From G963667425 sp963667425 [NCBI: bacterium] (GTDB lineage Bacteria; UBP6; UBA1177), in the NCBI GenBank assembly GCA_963667425.1, contig OY763407.1, positions 2,887,303 through 2,951,302 of the forward strand: a stretch of DNA of 64,000 bases. The letters run 5' to 3'. Numbering within the stretch: the first letter of the stretch is position 1; each line of letters starts with the position of its first letter. Shown here piece after piece: positions 34,772 to 42,698 of this stretch. A model generated the notes under the pieces. It worked only from the letters and a program-made list of their open reading frames with translations, did not search any database and had not been told where the DNA came from. The translations under genes and the position numbers were made by a program.

Positions 34772-36037
34772 ATGGAACGTAATGATGTTATTGAAAAACT
34801 TATGGAAGGTGGTTTGCTTCTTGAACGTTTTCTAAAGTATATTTCTATTGATACAATGTCTGATTCTGTATCCAAAATGATTCCTTCTTCTAAAGGGCAG
34901 CTTGATTTTGCAGAAATACTTGTTTCGGAGTTCCATGCTATGGGTATCAATAATGCGCATGTTGACGAACATGGTTATGTTTATGCTCATATTGATGCAA
35001 ATATAGAGACTGATATGAAGGTTGCTTTTCTTGCACATCTTGATACTGTTGAGTTTAAAAGAGAAAAACCGTTTAAATATATTATCCATGATAATTATGA
35101 CTGTTCTCCAATTGTTCTTCCAAGTGGAAATGTGCTTTCTCCTGATTTAATTCCTGATCTTAAAAGTAGTAAGCATGATATGATAATTACTTCTGATGGT
35201 TACAGTATCCTTGGTGCCGATGACAAAGCTGGCATTGCTGAAATTATGGCTGTAATTGCTGTTTTGATGAAAAACAAAAAAATACCAAGACCTCATTTAA
35301 GAATATGTTTTGTTCCTGATGAGCAGCTTGGAAAAGGCATTGATAAGATAGATATTGGAAAATTTGATGCTGATTTCGGTTTTACTGTTGATGCAGGTCT
35401 TCCTTATAATATAAGCTGTGATAGTTTTAATGCGTGGGAATGTATTATTGATTTTAAAGGTGTAAAGCATGATGAGGGTTATGCAAAAGGTCGAATGGTA
35501 AGTGCCCTTAATTGCGCTTCAGAATTTATTTCCATGATTCCTGGAGGAATGATGGCTGAATATACCAGCAGGAGAGATGGCTACATTCATCCTTCTTCTT
35601 TAAATGGAGATGTTGGTGATGCAAGGCTTATTCTTTCTGTTCGTGATTTTGAGGAAAAAGGTATCAATACTAAAAAACAGTTCATTAAGGATCTTGTTGA
35701 TTTTCTTAAGAAGAGTCATCATGGTCTTAATGCTGAAATTTCATATAAAGAAATTTATAGTAATATAAACTCTGCTATATCGGCGAATCCTTGTATTAAT
35801 GAAATACTTGATGAGGCAATGTATAATATTAGAGGTTCAGAAAATGCTACATTTATGAGAACCGGTGCGACACTCAGTTTTATGGGAGTTCCATGTCCTA
35901 ATATTTTTTCCGGTGTCGGAAACAGTTATTCTGTTGAGGAGTGGGTGAGTTGTGAGAATATGATTCTTTCAGCTGTTTTTATAATTGAAATTATTAAAGC
36001 AGCAGCTTCTTTTGCTGTTGATAAAGGGGAAAAATAA
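34772..36037 (+). CDS. Peptidase T-like (M20B) protein lacking key metal ligands
   Basis: 421 residues, near the PepT length. Similarity runs throughout: LLERFLKYISIDTMS, AFLAHLDT (metal His, Asp), GADDKAGIAEIMA (bridging Asp), TVDAG and SFMGVPCPNIFSG. Two metal-ligand positions differ from active PepT: the PDEE motif is PDEQ (Gln185 replaces the Glu ligand), and the segment that supplies the last His ligand reads NSYSVEEWV (Ser387 in its place). The RGGTDGAQ loop is shortened to RTGAT. The family's tripeptidase activity is therefore doubtful; it may be a binding protein or use altered chemistry. GAGG lies before the ATG. The stop overlaps the sppA start by 1 bp. Confidence 0.85.
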   Translation: MERNDVIEKLMEGGLLLERFLKYISIDTMSDSVSKMIPSSKGQLDFAEILVSEFHAMGINNAHVDEHGYVYAHIDANIETDMKVAFLAHLDTVEFKREKPFKYIIHDNYDCSPIVLPSGNVLSPDLIPDLKSSKHDMIITSDGYSILGADDKAGIAEIMAVIAVLMKNKKIPRPHLRICFVPDEQLGKGIDKIDIGKFDADFGFTVDAGLPYNISCDSFNAWECIIDFKGVKHDEGYAKGRMVSALNCASEFISMIPGGMMAEYTSRRDGYIHPSSLNGDVGDARLILSVRDFEEKGINTKKQFIKDLVDFLKKSHHGLNAEISYKEIYSNINSAISANPCINEILDEAMYNIRGSENATFMRTGATLSFMGVPCPNIFSGVGNSYSVEEWVSCENMILSAVFIIEIIKAAASFAVDKGEK

Positions 36038-37011
36038 TGCGTATTTTAATTATTGCTATGCTTGTGGCATTTACAATGACGGGCTGTATTTACTCTAACA
36101 ATATACAATTGTTTCCTGATGGTTCAAGTGGTCTTCAGGAATTTACAATTCAAGGTTCAGGTGAAGATAAGATTCTTCTTATTCCAATGAAGGGAGAAAT
36201 CTCAGATGAGCCTGAAGCAGGTCTTTTTGCTTCCAAACCAGGAACTGTTCAATATGTTGCTTCAAGACTTAAACTTGCCGAAAATGATTCCAGTATTAAG
36301 GCTGTAGTAATAAAGATAGATTCTCCTGGAGGTGCTGTTACTGCAAGTGATATTATTTATAATGAGCTTCTTTCCTTTAAGCAGAGAACAGGCAAAAAAG
36401 TGGTTATTGCAATGATGAATATGGCAACTTCCGGCGCTTACTATATTTCACTCCCCGCAGATTATATTTTTGCACATCCGACTACAATTACAGGTTCTGT
36501 GGGTGTAATTTTTATGAGACCTAACTTTTCTGGTCTTATGAATAAAATAGGTGTTAGAGTTGATGTTAATAAATCAGGACTAAAAAAAGATTATGGAAGC
36601 CCTCTTAGAGAGAACAGCGAGGATGAATTTAAGTATTATCAGAATATGACCGATGCTCTGGCAGAGAGATTTTATTCTTTAGTAAGAACTCATAGAAAAA
36701 TAAGTGACAAGGATTTTGAAGAGGTTAAGAGTGCTGCTGTTTTTCTTGCCCCTGATGCTGTAAAACTTGGACTTATAGATGAGGTTGGTTACCTTTCTGA
36801 TGCTTTTAAGAAGGCCGCATCTTTGTCAGGAATTTCTTATAGTTCAAGAATTGTTGTTTATAGAAAAGGATACTATGGAGATGATACGGTTTATAATAAT
36901 GCTGAAGTCAAAGATATTGTTCAGCCTGTTTCGTTAATAAATGCCGAACTTCCTTCTTTTATGATTACATCACCTGGTTATTACTATATTTCTCCGCTTG
37001 GGGTAGAATAG
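36037..37011 (+). CDS. sppA: Signal peptide peptidase SppA-like S49 protease, lipoprotein form
   Basis: 324 residues, single-domain S49 size. It has a lipobox (FTMTGC) and so would be anchored in the membrane by lipid rather than a helix. Motifs: VVIKIDSPGGAVTASD, the nucleophile Ser in NMATSGAYYIS, TGSVGVIF, and the general-base Lys region VNKSGLKKDYGSPLR. The family degrades released signal peptides and other membrane-associated peptides. It starts in the stop codon of the PepT-like gene (TAATG), so the two are coupled. Its 3' end overlaps the convergent histidine kinase gene by 28 bp. Confidence 0.88.
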   Translation: MRILIIAMLVAFTMTGCIYSNNIQLFPDGSSGLQEFTIQGSGEDKILLIPMKGEISDEPEAGLFASKPGTVQYVASRLKLAENDSSIKAVVIKIDSPGGAVTASDIIYNELLSFKQRTGKKVVIAMMNMATSGAYYISLPADYIFAHPTTITGSVGVIFMRPNFSGLMNKIGVRVDVNKSGLKKDYGSPLRENSEDEFKYYQNMTDALAERFYSLVRTHRKISDKDFEEVKSAAVFLAPDAVKLGLIDEVGYLSDAFKKAASLSGISYSSRIVVYRKGYYGDDTVYNNAEVKDIVQPVSLINAELPSFMITSPGYYYISPLGVE

Positions 37012-38654
37012 GGGAGAGAAAGAGTAAATCTCGCTCCTGAAAGAAGTTTAGAATCTGAAACTGTCAGTGTTCCACCATTTTCTTCAGCTGTTTTTCTGGA
37101 ATGAGCTAAACCAATTCCTGTTCCACCTGATTTTTTTGTGAAGAATTTCTTGAATATTATTTCCCGTTCACTTTCAGGAATTCCTTTTCCTGAATCATCA
37201 AAATGAATCATGTATCTATGATTATTTCTATCAATCTCTGTTGAGATTATAATGGTTCCATTTTTTTCAATTTCTTCCCAGCTGTTTTTGATAAGGTTTA
37301 TTATTATTTCTTTTAGTGATGATCTTTTCATTTCAAGCGTCTGAGATATTATATTGTCAATAAGCAGATCTATGTTTCTTTTATCTGTTTCCGTTTTGAG
37401 AAAATTTACTGTTTCTATAAGATCTTCAGGCAGAACAGTATTTTTGGATGTATCTTGACCATATCCTGACATACCCATATATTTTCCTGTTATTTCCTCA
37501 AGCCTGGCAGTTTCTTTTGTTATGAGTTCAAGAAAAGTCTTAAGCTCATTCGGAGATATTGAACCTGCATTGGAATATAAGTATTCACTGTTGAGTTTTA
37601 TGGTGCTTAGGGGATTTCTTATTTCGTGAGTAACTCTTGATGCAAGTTCTCCCATAGTAATTAACCTTTCAGAATTAATGAGTCTGTCTGACATATTTTC
37701 CTGTTCGGTAATATCCATGAAAACAATGAAAATAGTTTCTGAAACTTCTTTCTTTTCTATCCAGTAAATATTTTTTTCATGATAAAATCTTGTGCTGTCG
37801 TATGTCAGTTCTGGAAGCAGTGTGGAAATAGTTTCTCCTACTGGCTTTTTCCCTTTGTTAAATGTTTGAGCGAAACTGTCATTTGCATATATGATTTTTT
37901 TGTTTGAATCAAGCTCTATTATTGAAGTTGATAGAGCATCAAGAAGGGCAGTGTACCTTGTTAGTATAAAATGTTCTCTTCTGTAATCAGATTCCAAAAG
38001 TTCTTTTTCTTTCTGGTTATCAGACAGTATTTTGTCAAAAGCTTCATTTAATGGTAGATTCTTATGTTTTTTTATTTTATCTGAGAAACTTTTAAGTTCT
38101 TTTCCTCGTCTATAAAAAATAACGAGCATATTTAGTGCTGATATTGAAAAGAAAAATAGTGCCGCAACATTAAATTTGTTTGTTGTAACAATATTTTCTG
38201 TTTTTTTACTGGATTCTTCTGTTTTTATACTTGTAAAAGCTACAGTTAAAAGTCTTTTTAATATTTTAGTATCTCCTTTTAACTGTAATGTCTCCTGATT
38301 ATCAAGTTTTCCTGTTTCAAGATATTTAAGAAGAGATGCCCATACTGAATCACTGAATTTTATGATTCTGTTAAGTGTTTCTTCCGGTACACTGGAAAGT
38401 ATTGAGGCAATGTTTTCTTCATATCTTTTTTTAATAGTTAGAAAAAGTACCGATATTTCTGATGCTTTGGAAAAATCTGTTGAATATATTATCATTTCTA
38501 GGTCATCAATATTATTTACAGCTTTTTCTGCGAATTTGGAGTTGTGAAGAGTGTTCTCTTCTAAAGATGAGCTATATGTAACGCTATAAAGTACAAGAAT
38601 AAATGCTGAAAGAAATAAAATTATTGATGAATGAAAAAGGTGCTTAGTTTTCAA
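36984..38654 (-). CDS. Membrane sensor histidine kinase with PAS domain
   Basis: 556 residues. Two transmembrane helices (about 8-30 and 165-185) enclose a periplasmic helical sensor region. A PAS-like segment follows (LDALSTSIIELDSNKKIIY, IFIVFMDITEQE), then HisKA with the phosphoacceptor His in VTHEIRNPLSTIKLN, and HATPase_c with LINLIKNSWEEIEKNG (N box), DDSGKGIPESE (G1), FTKKSGGTGIGLAHSRK (F and G2 boxes). Typical of orthodox kinases that act on a separate regulator; no cognate DNA-binding regulator is adjacent. The start lies 11 bp inside the 3' end of the LysM gene, so the two are coupled. Its C-terminal coding end overlaps sppA on the other strand. Confidence 0.9.
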   Translation of the reverse strand: MKTKHLFHSSIILFLSAFILVLYSVTYSSSLEENTLHNSKFAEKAVNNIDDLEMIIYSTDFSKASEISVLFLTIKKRYEENIASILSSVPEETLNRIIKFSDSVWASLLKYLETGKLDNQETLQLKGDTKILKRLLTVAFTSIKTEESSKKTENIVTTNKFNVAALFFFSISALNMLVIFYRRGKELKSFSDKIKKHKNLPLNEAFDKILSDNQKEKELLESDYRREHFILTRYTALLDALSTSIIELDSNKKIIYANDSFAQTFNKGKKPVGETISTLLPELTYDSTRFYHEKNIYWIEKKEVSETIFIVFMDITEQENMSDRLINSERLITMGELASRVTHEIRNPLSTIKLNSEYLYSNAGSISPNELKTFLELITKETARLEEITGKYMGMSGYGQDTSKNTVLPEDLIETVNFLKTETDKRNIDLLIDNIISQTLEMKRSSLKEIIINLIKNSWEEIEKNGTIIISTEIDRNNHRYMIHFDDSGKGIPESEREIIFKKFFTKKSGGTGIGLAHSRKTAEENGGTLTVSDSKLLSGARFTLSLPYSTPSGEI

Positions 38655-39813
38655 TTTCTTCTGAAGTAGCTGTGTCTCCGCTAACTACATCAATGAGACT
38701 TTTGGTTATTATTGCAGTTGCAGTTTTTTCATCTGCCTTAATGACTACAACTTCAGCTATTTTTTCTGAGGGGAAGTTTTTGACATCATCTTCGTCTGCT
38801 TCATCAAGACCATCTGCCTGTCTGTAGATTGTAAGCATGTTACCAAGTTCAAGACCGTTCTTTAAACCTTTATCAAGAAAAACTATATTTCCTGAACCAA
38901 GGATAGATCTGTCTTCAAAGCCTGAAAGAACAGTAGCTTTGATTTTTGCATCAGCTCTTGTTATTTTAACATTGGTAGGAAGTTCCTGCCACGGAGTGAT
39001 TCTGTCTCCTCTTCCGACATAATCATAAGCTTTTACAATTTTTACAGTTGCAACATCTTTTTTATTAATATCAATAACTTTGCCTTTTCCAAGTATTGAA
39101 ATTCTGTATCCTGCAAGATCTCCTGTGTTTGGATTGTCTATTTCTCCGTCAAATCTGTATATCTGAACATATTCTCCAACCGGAACGAAAACTTTGTTCA
39201 TTTTTACATAGAAAGTATCATTTGAACTGAGAAGTTCCTTAGGTTCAAAAGCCCCTGTTATATCTGTTGAGTTTTTTTCAACTTCATTAACTGAGACCCA
39301 TCCTTTTTTAGGTGCATCAAAAATGGTATCATCCACTTCCTTAAACTGATTTACTCTGAATTTACCGCCAAGAGAAACAAAATTCTTGTAGTTGTCTGGT
39401 GTTTCGTCAAGTGTCCTTCCTGTCTGAGCAAAAGTTTCATCTTCACCGGGTTCGTCAATTTCTTCCATGTCAGTATTCATTTCATCACCAGGAACATTCA
39501 CTTCACCATTATCTCTGAAAGATATTTTATCTCCCGGATAAATAAGGTTAGGATTTGCTATTTGAGGATTTATAGACCAGATTTTAGGCCAGTACCATGG
39601 ACTTTTAAGGTATGTCGAGCTTAAATCCCAAAGAGTATCGCCTTTTATAACTACATGTACCTCAGGGGCAGCAGAAAGATCTGCCTTGCTTAAGTCTATG
39701 AATGATGGTACAGGAACAGATTCAGCAGATGCAGGCACATCCGAGCCGCTGGTATTTTCTGCATAAAGTGCACATCCCACCAAAAGGATTATAAAAACTA
39801 AGAGGCGCTTCAT
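38644..39813 (-). CDS. LysM-domain exported protein
   Basis: 389 residues with a signal peptide (LLVGCALYAEN; the Cys is not in a convincing lipobox). Residues about 50-100 form one LysM domain: HVVIKGDTLWDLSSTYLKS, PWYWPKIWSINPQIANPN, LIYPGDKI. This subtype, with a WPKIW core, occurs widely in deltaproteobacteria and probably binds peptidoglycan. The C-terminal part (FVPVGEYVQIYR, GDRITPWQELP, NIVFLDKGLKNGLELGNML) resembles repeated beta units of unknown role. It has a consensus promoter and a 16-bp palindrome in its leader, and is coupled to the downstream kinase. Confidence 0.85.
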   Translation of the reverse strand: MKRLLVFIILLVGCALYAENTSGSDVPASAESVPVPSFIDLSKADLSAAPEVHVVIKGDTLWDLSSTYLKSPWYWPKIWSINPQIANPNLIYPGDKISFRDNGEVNVPGDEMNTDMEEIDEPGEDETFAQTGRTLDETPDNYKNFVSLGGKFRVNQFKEVDDTIFDAPKKGWVSVNEVEKNSTDITGAFEPKELLSSNDTFYVKMNKVFVPVGEYVQIYRFDGEIDNPNTGDLAGYRISILGKGKVIDINKKDVATVKIVKAYDYVGRGDRITPWQELPTNVKITRADAKIKATVLSGFEDRSILGSGNIVFLDKGLKNGLELGNMLTIYRQADGLDEADEDDVKNFPSEKIAEVVVIKADEKTATAIITKSLIDVVSGDTATSEEIEN

Positions 39814-39831
39814 AACAAACTCCTATATTTG

Positions 39832-39847
39832 TTGTATAATTATACAA
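39832..39847. promoter_or_regulatory. 16-bp perfect palindrome in the LysM gene leader
   Basis: TTGTATAATTATACAA reads the same on both strands. It begins about 5 bp after the predicted transcription start and lies 18 bp before the start codon, where a bound repressor would block transcription. Candidate operator; the binding protein is unknown. Confidence 0.4.
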
Positions 39848-39858
39848 AATTTTGATAA

Positions 39859-39886
39859 ATTATATTAGCCGTCATTATTATGTCAA
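39859..39886 (-). promoter_or_regulatory. Consensus sigma-70 promoter of the LysM/kinase operon
   Basis: The minus strand has perfect TTGACA and TATAAT hexamers separated by 16 bp. The -35 overlaps the stop codon of the preceding lipoprotein gene. Confidence 0.75.
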
Positions 39887-40497
39887 GGTTTTAGATTCTT
39901 AATTTCAAATGATTTTAATGCAGTAGCTGTCTGCGGATAAATTTTTCCATTCTGCGTATCTTCAAGGAAAGTTTCTACTCGTACGATTCCAATATCTTTT
40001 ACAAAGTATGTTATTGAGTTTAAAATAATGTTCTTTTTTACAGGTGTTTTTGTCTCTACAACTATTGCTCCTTCAAATTTTCCTGCCGGAACAGTTATTT
40101 CCTGATCAAGAGAAATGATTTTTCTGGTTTCAGTACTGTTTATGGATATTACGTTAGACCATTCTTTGTTTTCTTTTAAAGGAAATGTGAGAAGGTATCT
40201 GTTTTTGTCTCTGATTCCTGAAGCATTTACAGTCATTTCATTCCCTTTACTGTCCATGAACCATCCATCTTTCTCACTTTTTATAAGAATGTGCATAATT
40301 CCTTTTTTCCCCATATAATTAAGATCATAGGTCCAATTGTTTCCTACGGCAAGAGGCATGTACTGCTTTGCTATTTCAGCATAGCTGATTTTTTTCTCAA
40401 CTGCTGTTGTTTTTTTATCTGTTGCACAGGATGAAAGTGTAATGATAAAGAGTATAGTAAAAATAATATTAAGGTATTTTAAGCTCACTGACATCAT
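39883..40497 (-). CDS. Lipoprotein of unknown function
   Basis: 204 residues; lipobox TLSSC, with Ala at +2. The mature part reads YMPLAVGNNWTYDLNYMGK, ITVPAGKFEGAIVVET and YFVKDIGIVRVETFL. This pattern (initial 'plavGn.W.Y', later 'vPaG.f' and 'yak.vG.V') is common in uncharacterised periplasmic lipoproteins of Proteobacteria. Two adjacent ATGs exist; the first overlaps the lipB stop by 1 bp, implying coupling with lipB. The role is unknown. Confidence 0.7.
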   Translation of the reverse strand: MMSVSLKYLNIIFTILFIITLSSCATDKKTTAVEKKISYAEIAKQYMPLAVGNNWTYDLNYMGKKGIMHILIKSEKDGWFMDSKGNEMTVNASGIRDKNRYLLTFPLKENKEWSNVISINSTETRKIISLDQEITVPAGKFEGAIVVETKTPVKKNIILNSITYFVKDIGIVRVETFLEDTQNGKIYPQTATALKSFEIKNLKP

Positions 40498-41153
40498 TAG
40501 ATAAATTCTCCTTTTTCTGTTTCTTTTATTTTTGATATGTTATTTATTATAAGTTCGGCAACTTCAGTGTGTGTGAAGGTTTTTCCTGTTTCTTTGTATA
40601 AAGATGTAACTTTCCCGCCGATATCCCCGCAGGGATTAATTCCCATAAAATTTTCCATATCAGGATTTATGTTAAGTGCAAATCCATGTGTTGAAACAAA
40701 TTTGCTGAAATGCAGACCTGTTGCCATAATTTTACCGTTTCTTGTCCATAAACCAGGATGTTCATCATCCCAGAAAGCTTCTGTTTTGAATTCGCTTTTT
40801 ATTACGCTGAGAATTCTTTCTGCCCACCATTTTGTAAATTCTTTTATTGATGAAAATCCTGCTTTTTTTATATGTGCAATAATATATATTACAAGTTGAC
40901 CTGGACCATGATAGGTAATATCTCCGCCCCGTTTGATATGATATATTTCTATTCCTTTAGCTTTAAGAAAGTTTTCATTTACAAGAATATTATTTTCCTT
41001 GCCTCTTATGCCGAGTGTATAGCATGGTGTATGTTCGAGAAAAAGAATAGCTCCTTTAAAATTTTCGTCTGTAAAAACCTTTTCTCTTAAAGATTCCTGT
41101 AAATTGAGTATTTTCTGGTACGGCTGAGGTGTTTTGAATATTTGATATATCAC
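40497..41153 (-). CDS. lipB: Octanoyl-(acyl carrier protein):protein octanoyltransferase
   Basis: 218 residues. LipB moves octanoate from ACP to lipoyl domains, the first step of endogenous lipoate synthesis. The signatures are clear: RGGDITYHGPGQLVIYII, the conserved Lys in NGKIMATGLH, and the catalytic Cys in GINPCGDIGGKVTSL. No lipA is present in the window. It follows the PIN-PhoH gene by 11 bp and overlaps the next lipoprotein gene by 1 bp, so it belongs to a multi-gene minus-strand transcript that probably begins upstream of the receiver-TPR gene. Confidence 0.95.
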   Translation of the reverse strand: MIYQIFKTPQPYQKILNLQESLREKVFTDENFKGAILFLEHTPCYTLGIRGKENNILVNENFLKAKGIEIYHIKRGGDITYHGPGQLVIYIIAHIKKAGFSSIKEFTKWWAERILSVIKSEFKTEAFWDDEHPGLWTRNGKIMATGLHFSKFVSTHGFALNINPDMENFMGINPCGDIGGKVTSLYKETGKTFTHTEVAELIINNISKIKETEKGEFI

Positions 41154-41164
41154 AAATCCTCTTT

Positions 41165-42484
41165 TTAAAGAAGTTCTGCAGCTGCGTTTGCAAGCGGAGA
41201 ACGTTCACCTTTTTCAAGAATCATATGACCTGCAAGATCCAGGTGCTGAAATCTGTCAACAACATAACTTAGTCCGTTGCTTGATTCATTCATGTAGGGA
41301 TTGTCTATCTGGAAAGGATCTCCGGTAAGAACTATTTTACTATGCTCTCCTGCTCTTGAAACAATAGTTTTCATTTCATGAGGCGTAAGATTCTGAGCTT
41401 CATCAATAATTATAAACTGACCTGGAATACTTCTTCCTCTTATGTATGTAAGAGCTTCGACTTCGATCATATGAGAATTGAGAAGATCATTCATTTTTCC
41501 GAAGTTTGGAGAATCATATCCTGTAAGAAGATATTCAAGGTTGTCAAATACCGGCTGCATCCAGGGTTTAAGCTTTTCTTCAATGGTTCCAGGAAGAAAA
41601 CCTATGTCTTTTCCCATTGGATATATAGGTCTGGCAACAAGTATTTTTGTATAAACGCCTTCATTAAGACATTTTTCAAGTGCAGTTGCAATTGCTATAA
41701 GTGTTTTTCCCGTTCCGGCAATTCCTACAAGGGAAACGAGGTTTACTCTATCATCCATGAGGAGATCAAAAGCCATTTTTTGTCCCTGATTTCTTGCTGT
41801 TAATCCCCAGACATCTCTAAATTGTTTCATAGGAACAAGAGCTTTTTCAAAAGGATCAAATCTGACAGTTATCTGATGTCTTTCGTTTGCTTCATCTGTA
41901 AGTGTCAGGAAACAGTTTGCAAAAGCGTCTTTTTCAAGTTCAGGGAAGTTGTCTATTGCAACTTTTTTCTCCTGAAAAAGTCTGTCAACAACTTCTGTTG
42001 CAACAGTTCTTTCTATATACCCTTTAGGCAGTTTGGCATAATTTACTGTTTCGTTGATATATGTCTCAGATTTTATTCCGTAAGCATCAGCTTTTATTCT
42101 CATATTGATATCTTTGCTTACAAGAATGACATTTTTATCAGGATTTTGTTTATGTACATTTATTGCACATGCAAGAATTACATCATCTGCCTGAGATGAC
42201 AGTACTCCTAAATGCTTTAGATCACCGACAGGAGTAATATCTATCCTTATAACGCCGCCCTCTTTTAAAACGACACCCTCCATAAGAGAGCCTCTTTCTC
42301 TTAAACTGTCAATGTATCTGGAGAATGTTCTTGCTGCAAGACCAACCTGCGTCATATCTTTTTTAAATTTATCAACTTCTTCAATAACTACAAGAGGCAG
42401 AACAATATCGTTTTCCTCAAACTGAAAAATAGATCTGGGATCTGAAAGGATAACATTAGTGTCAAGAACAAAAATCTTACTCAT
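41165..42484 (-). CDS. phoH2: PIN-PhoH (PhoH2/YlaK-type) ATPase
   Basis: 439 residues, the two-domain PhoH2 form. The N-terminal PIN nuclease domain has acidic residues in FVLDTNVILSD, VIEEVDKFKK and SQADDVILA. From about residue 200 comes the PhoH P-loop ATPase, with Walker A GIAGTGKT, Walker B FIIIDEAQN and the sensor LTGDPFQID. PhoH2 proteins are reported as RNA helicase/ribonucleases. The protein is cytosolic. It is in the transcript with the receiver-TPR gene and lipB. The PhoH name does not by itself imply phosphate control. Confidence 0.92.
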   Translation of the reverse strand: MSKIFVLDTNVILSDPRSIFQFEENDIVLPLVVIEEVDKFKKDMTQVGLAARTFSRYIDSLRERGSLMEGVVLKEGGVIRIDITPVGDLKHLGVLSSQADDVILACAINVHKQNPDKNVILVSKDINMRIKADAYGIKSETYINETVNYAKLPKGYIERTVATEVVDRLFQEKKVAIDNFPELEKDAFANCFLTLTDEANERHQITVRFDPFEKALVPMKQFRDVWGLTARNQGQKMAFDLLMDDRVNLVSLVGIAGTGKTLIAIATALEKCLNEGVYTKILVARPIYPMGKDIGFLPGTIEEKLKPWMQPVFDNLEYLLTGYDSPNFGKMNDLLNSHMIEVEALTYIRGRSIPGQFIIIDEAQNLTPHEMKTIVSRAGEHSKIVLTGDPFQIDNPYMNESSNGLSYVVDRFQHLDLAGHMILEKGERSPLANAAAELL

Positions 42485-42509
42485 GAGCTTTTCTCCTACA
42501 GTTAATCAG

Positions 42510-42686
42510 TTATCTGTTAAAAAACCTTCTAATCCATTTTCTTAAAAGAGAATCTTTACCTTTTATTGTTTTATCAAATCTTTGGTCATCATTCAACTTT
42601 TTCATTACATCTTCAACAGAAACCCTTTTTTTATTAGATTCGGGAGATTTTTTTATTATCTGAGAGTTTTTATCTTCACTGCTCAT
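42510..42686 (-). CDS. Small basic protein of unknown function
   Basis: 58 residues from ATG, with GAGG 7 nt upstream; an upstream in-frame TTG lacks such a site. The sequence starts SSEDKNSQIIKKSPESNKK and ends in a basic segment (LLRKWIRRFFNR). No family is recognised. The basic amphipathic C-terminus could bind membrane or RNA. It lies between the receiver-TPR and PIN-PhoH genes on the same strand, with short gaps (12 and 25 bp). Confidence 0.6.
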   Translation of the reverse strand: MSSEDKNSQIIKKSPESNKKRVSVEDVMKKLNDDQRFDKTIKGKDSLLRKWIRRFFNR

Positions 42687-42698
42687 AACAAACCTCAA

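Noticed and set aside
39784-39813. LysM protein as a lipoprotein
   Set aside because: The Cys in LLVGCALYA lies inside the hydrophobic core with a signal-peptidase I-like site (LYAEN) after it, so a standard signal peptide fits better, though it is not certain.
41165-42484. PhoH gene as evidence of a phosphate regulon
   Set aside because: PhoH2 proteins occur without phosphate control, and no pho-box-like direct repeats were seen upstream.
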